The translations under genes were made by a program, and so were the position numbers. From Pseudomonadota bacterium (GTDB lineage: Bacteria; Pseudomonadota; Alphaproteobacteria; Acetobacterales; Acetobacteraceae), in NCBI GenBank assembly GCA_021780935.1, contig JAJXXT010000136.1, forward strand, positions 1 to 34,280: 34,280 bases of DNA, given 5' to 3'. Positions 31,929 through 34,280 of this stretch are shown here, in pieces. The notes beneath the pieces were generated by a model. It was not told the origin of the DNA. It made no database searches and saw only the letters and a program-made list of their open reading frames with translations. Each line of letters starts with the position of its first letter. The stretch's first letter is position 1.

Positions 31929-33578
31929 ATGTCGCGCGCGGTGACGCCGGGGCGGGCCTGGCTGCGCGCCCGCGCGCGCGAGGCCAGGGGCGCCACCCGG
32001 CGTGTGGTCGGGATGCAGGCGCTGGGCACGCTGCTGGCGATCGCCCAGGCGGGTTGTGCCGCGCTGCTGCTGGGCGGTGCGGCCCTGCTCTGGCCGGCGC
32101 TGGGGTTTGCCGCCGCGGCACTGCTGCGCGCCGGCCTGGGGCCGCTGGCCGAACGCCTCGCCTTCGATGCCGGTGCCGGTGCCAGACGACGGCTGCGCGA
32201 CCGGGCGCTGACGGCGCTGTTCGATGCCGGGCCCGGCCGTCTGCGCGGCCGCCATTCGGCGGAGCTCGCCGGCATCACGGTGGACGCGGTGGAGGCGCTC
32301 GACGGCTATCATTCGCGCTGGCTGCCGGCGACGCGCCAGGCGGTGCTGGGGCCGGCCCTCGTGGCGATCGCGGTGCTGCTGGTCAACCCGCTGGCCGGGG
32401 TGGTGCTGGTGCTGTGCGGGCTGCTGGTGCCGGTGGCGATGGCGCTTTCCGGCATCGGTGCCGCGGTCGCGGCACGGCGCCAGTTCCATGCCATGCAGCG
32501 GCTGCAGACCCGCTTCGTCGACCGTATCCGCGGCATCGCCACGATCGTGCTCGCCAACCGCGCCGAGGCCGAGGCCGAGGCGCTAGGCCGCGCCGCCGAC
32601 GAGCTGCGCCGGCGCACCCTGCGCGTGCTCCGGGTGGCGTTTCTCTCCTCCGTCTCGCTCGATCTCGCCGCCGTGCTGGCGCTCATTCTGGTGGTGGTGC
32701 TCGACGGCTTCACCTGGCAGCCGCGGGCGCTGTTCGCGCTCTGGCTGGTGCCCGAGTTCTTCGCGCCGATCCGCGCCTTCTCCGCCGCCTATCAGGACCA
32801 GATGACGGCCGGGCCGGCGGCCGAGAAATTCGCCGAGCTGCCGCAGCCGGCAGCCCAGCCCGAGCCGCCGGCCGCGATCCGCACCGTCGCCGCGCACGGC
32901 GTCACCGTCGCCTTCGAGAATGTCCGCTTCGCCTGGGATGAAGCGCGCGGCCCGGCGCTCGACGGGCTCAGCTTCCGCGTGCCCGCCGGCGAGACGCTGA
33001 TCCTCACCGGCCCCTCCGGCAGCGGCAAGACCACCATCATGGAACTGCTGCTGGGCTTCGCGACGCCGCAGGCCGGCCGCATCACCTTCAACGGTGCGGA
33101 TGCCGCGAGCCTGGTGGCAGCGGCGCGGATGCGCCTGATCGCCTGGATCGGCCAGCGCCCGATGCTGTTCGCCGCCAGCATCGCCGAGAATATCCGCTTC
33201 GCCAAACCCGAGGCGACGGCGGAGGAACTCCTCGCCGCGATCCGCTTCGCCCGGCTGGAGGCGGTGATCGCCGCCCTGCCGCTGGGGCTGGAAACGCCGA
33301 TCGGCGAGGGCGGGTTCGGGCTGTCCGGCGGCCAGGCGCAGCGCGTCGCCATCGCCCGCGCGTTTCTCAAGGGCGCGCCGCTGCTGCTGCTCGACGAGCC
33401 GACCGCGCATCTCGACCCGGCGACCGAGGCCGAGGTGCTGGACAGCCTGCGCCGGCTCGCACTCGGCCGCACCGTGGTGCTGGCGAGCCACGCCGCCGCG
33501 GCGCGCATGTTTCCGGGAAGGCGGCTCGACCTGCAGGCGGCGGGCGAGCCGGATTCCGGCGAGCAGGGGGTGGCATGA
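31929..33578 (+). CDS. cydD: CydD-like subunit of thiol/haem ABC exporter
   Basis: 549 residues. Half-transporter of the CydDC exporter, which moves reduced thiols or haem to the periplasm and is needed for cytochrome bd assembly. The membrane domain has LGTLLAIAQAGCAALLLGGA, a long central helix pair around ALVAIAVLLVNPLAGVVLVL and the CydD-typical LWLVPEFFAPIRAFSAAYQD. The ATPase has Walker A GPSGSGKTTIMELLLG, signature LSGGQAQRVAIARAFL and Walker B LLLLDEPTAHLD. ATG 31929 is preferred to the frame start at 31836 because the conserved region begins just after it. Its stop overlaps cydC (ATGA). Confidence 0.92.
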   Translation: MSRAVTPGRAWLRARAREARGATRRVVGMQALGTLLAIAQAGCAALLLGGAALLWPALGFAAAALLRAGLGPLAERLAFDAGAGARRRLRDRALTALFDAGPGRLRGRHSAELAGITVDAVEALDGYHSRWLPATRQAVLGPALVAIAVLLVNPLAGVVLVLCGLLVPVAMALSGIGAAVAARRQFHAMQRLQTRFVDRIRGIATIVLANRAEAEAEALGRAADELRRRTLRVLRVAFLSSVSLDLAAVLALILVVVLDGFTWQPRALFALWLVPEFFAPIRAFSAAYQDQMTAGPAAEKFAELPQPAAQPEPPAAIRTVAAHGVTVAFENVRFAWDEARGPALDGLSFRVPAGETLILTGPSGSGKTTIMELLLGFATPQAGRITFNGADAASLVAAARMRLIAWIGQRPMLFAASIAENIRFAKPEATAEELLAAIRFARLEAVIAALPLGLETPIGEGGFGLSGGQAQRVAIARAFLKGAPLLLLDEPTAHLDPATEAEVLDSLRRLALGRTVVLASHAAAARMFPGRRLDLQAAGEPDSGEQGVA

Positions 33579-34280
33579 ACAGCCTTTTCCGCATCCTCGG
33601 GCTGTGGCGCGGCCGGGCCGACATGCTGCTCCTGGGCGCCGCGATCGCCATGCTCTCGCTGGCCTCCGCCATCTCGGTGCAGGCCCTGGCCGGTGCGGCC
33701 CTCGCCGGCGCCGCCGTCATGGTGCTGCTGCGGCTGCTCGGGCCGCTGCGCGTGGTGCTGCGCTATGGTGAGCGGCTGGTCACGCACGACGCGACATTCC
33801 GCGCGCTGGCCGATCTCAGGGTGTGGCTGTTTCGCGGCATCGCGCGCGGCTCCGCCTGGGGCATCGGCTTCCGCCGCTCGGGCGACCTGCTGGCGCGCCT
33901 CGTCTCCGACATCGACATTCTCGACGGCGTCTATCTGCGCATCGCCATCCCGCTGCTGGGGGCGCTGCTGCTCTGGCCGGTGCTGGTCTGGCGCGGCCTC
34001 GCCGTCGATCCGCATGTCGCGGTGGCGCTGGCGCTGCTGTTCGCGGTGGCGGCGTTTCTCGCCCCGTTCATCGCCGCGCGCGGCGCGATGCGGCTGGGCG
34101 GGCGGCGGGCCGAGGCCGCGGCGGCGCTGCGGGTCGCCGCCCTCGACCTGCTCGCCGGCCTGCGCGAGGTGCGGGTGTTCGGCGCCGAGGGGCGGATGCG
34201 CGCCGCCATCCAGGCGCGCGAGGCGGAGCTGCACGGCGCCGAGCATGGCCTCGCCGCGGTCGCCAGTGGCGCCTCGGCGA
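33575..34280 (+). CDS. cydC: CydC-like subunit of the CydDC exporter, 5' part
   Basis: At least 235 codons, cut by the window end before the ATPase domain. The signature RYGERLVTHDATFRALADLR, then RSGDLLARLVSDIDILDGVY and LRIAIPLLGALLLWPVL, is characteristic of CydC. The N-terminal part before RYGERLV is about 70 residues, shorter than in E. coli-like CydC: the usual GWFITAxAL stretch between the first two helices is missing. Start ATG 33575 overlaps the cydD stop. Cytochrome bd oxidase genes probably follow, but are not in the window. Confidence 0.9.
   Translation, partial: MNSLFRILGLWRGRADMLLLGAAIAMLSLASAISVQALAGAALAGAAVMVLLRLLGPLRVVLRYGERLVTHDATFRALADLRVWLFRGIARGSAWGIGFRRSGDLLARLVSDIDILDGVYLRIAIPLLGALLLWPVLVWRGLAVDPHVAVALALLFAVAAFLAPFIAARGAMRLGGRRAEAAAALRVAALDLLAGLREVRVFGAEGRMRAAIQAREAELHGAEHGLAAVASGASA

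Overview
The window is about 70% GC by eye, has dense operons with ATGA-type overlaps, and encodes typical alphaproteobacterial families (PopZ/DUF2497, DUF2852, DUF1045, a Hint-domain remnant). A bciA-type 8-vinyl reductase, which makes (bacterio)chlorophyll, points to a phototroph or a descendant of one. My best guess is Rhodospirillales/Acetobacteraceae; this is inference from gene content, not a database match.

Layout. 1-4940 (minus): pcm, tolC, popZ and the 5' part of valS. 5144-5217: tRNA-Cys. 5391-6678 (plus): a TetR regulator and a DUF2852 membrane protein, each preceded by the same operator-like motif, closed by a strong convergent terminator. 6792-12744 (minus): an envelope-centred locus of a multi-TM membrane protein, an SH3-like lipoprotein, an unrecognised protein with GETH/GDNH motifs, and an exported WD40-caspase protease. 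12959-13232: divergent tRNA-Leu(CAA) and tRNA-Asn(GUU). 13580-14130: a frameshifted remnant of a Hint-type protein.

14243-24099 holds a carbon-phosphorus lyase island. phnG-H-I-J-K-L-M and a DUF1045 2H-phosphoesterase-like gene run on plus in one tightly overlapped operon. phnF, a second phnM-like gene and bciA run divergently on minus, and phnN is convergent with the end of the operon. A perfect 10-bp palindrome between phnF and phnG is the likely PhnF operator. Together the genes activate phosphonates as ribose triphosphate conjugates, cleave the C-P bond by radical SAM chemistry (PhnJ keeps all four expected cysteines) and recycle the ribose phosphate. No phnCDE transporter is in the window.

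24255-27140 (plus): a gamma-glutamyltransferase-family protein and a class C beta-lactamase-like serine hydrolase. 27210-29344 (minus): otsA (trehalose-6-phosphate synthase), coupled to a Pro/Gly-rich secreted protein. 29557-30699: an M20 amidohydrolase, convergent with crcB (fluoride exporter). 31066-31588 is a relatively AT-rich non-coding stretch leading to a small membrane protein and then cydD-cydC (cydC cut by the window end).

The best candidate for something undescribed is the 6.8-12.7 kb caspase locus, especially the GETH protein at 9767-10420. Second is the odd placement of bciA, with no normal start codon, behind a second phnM.
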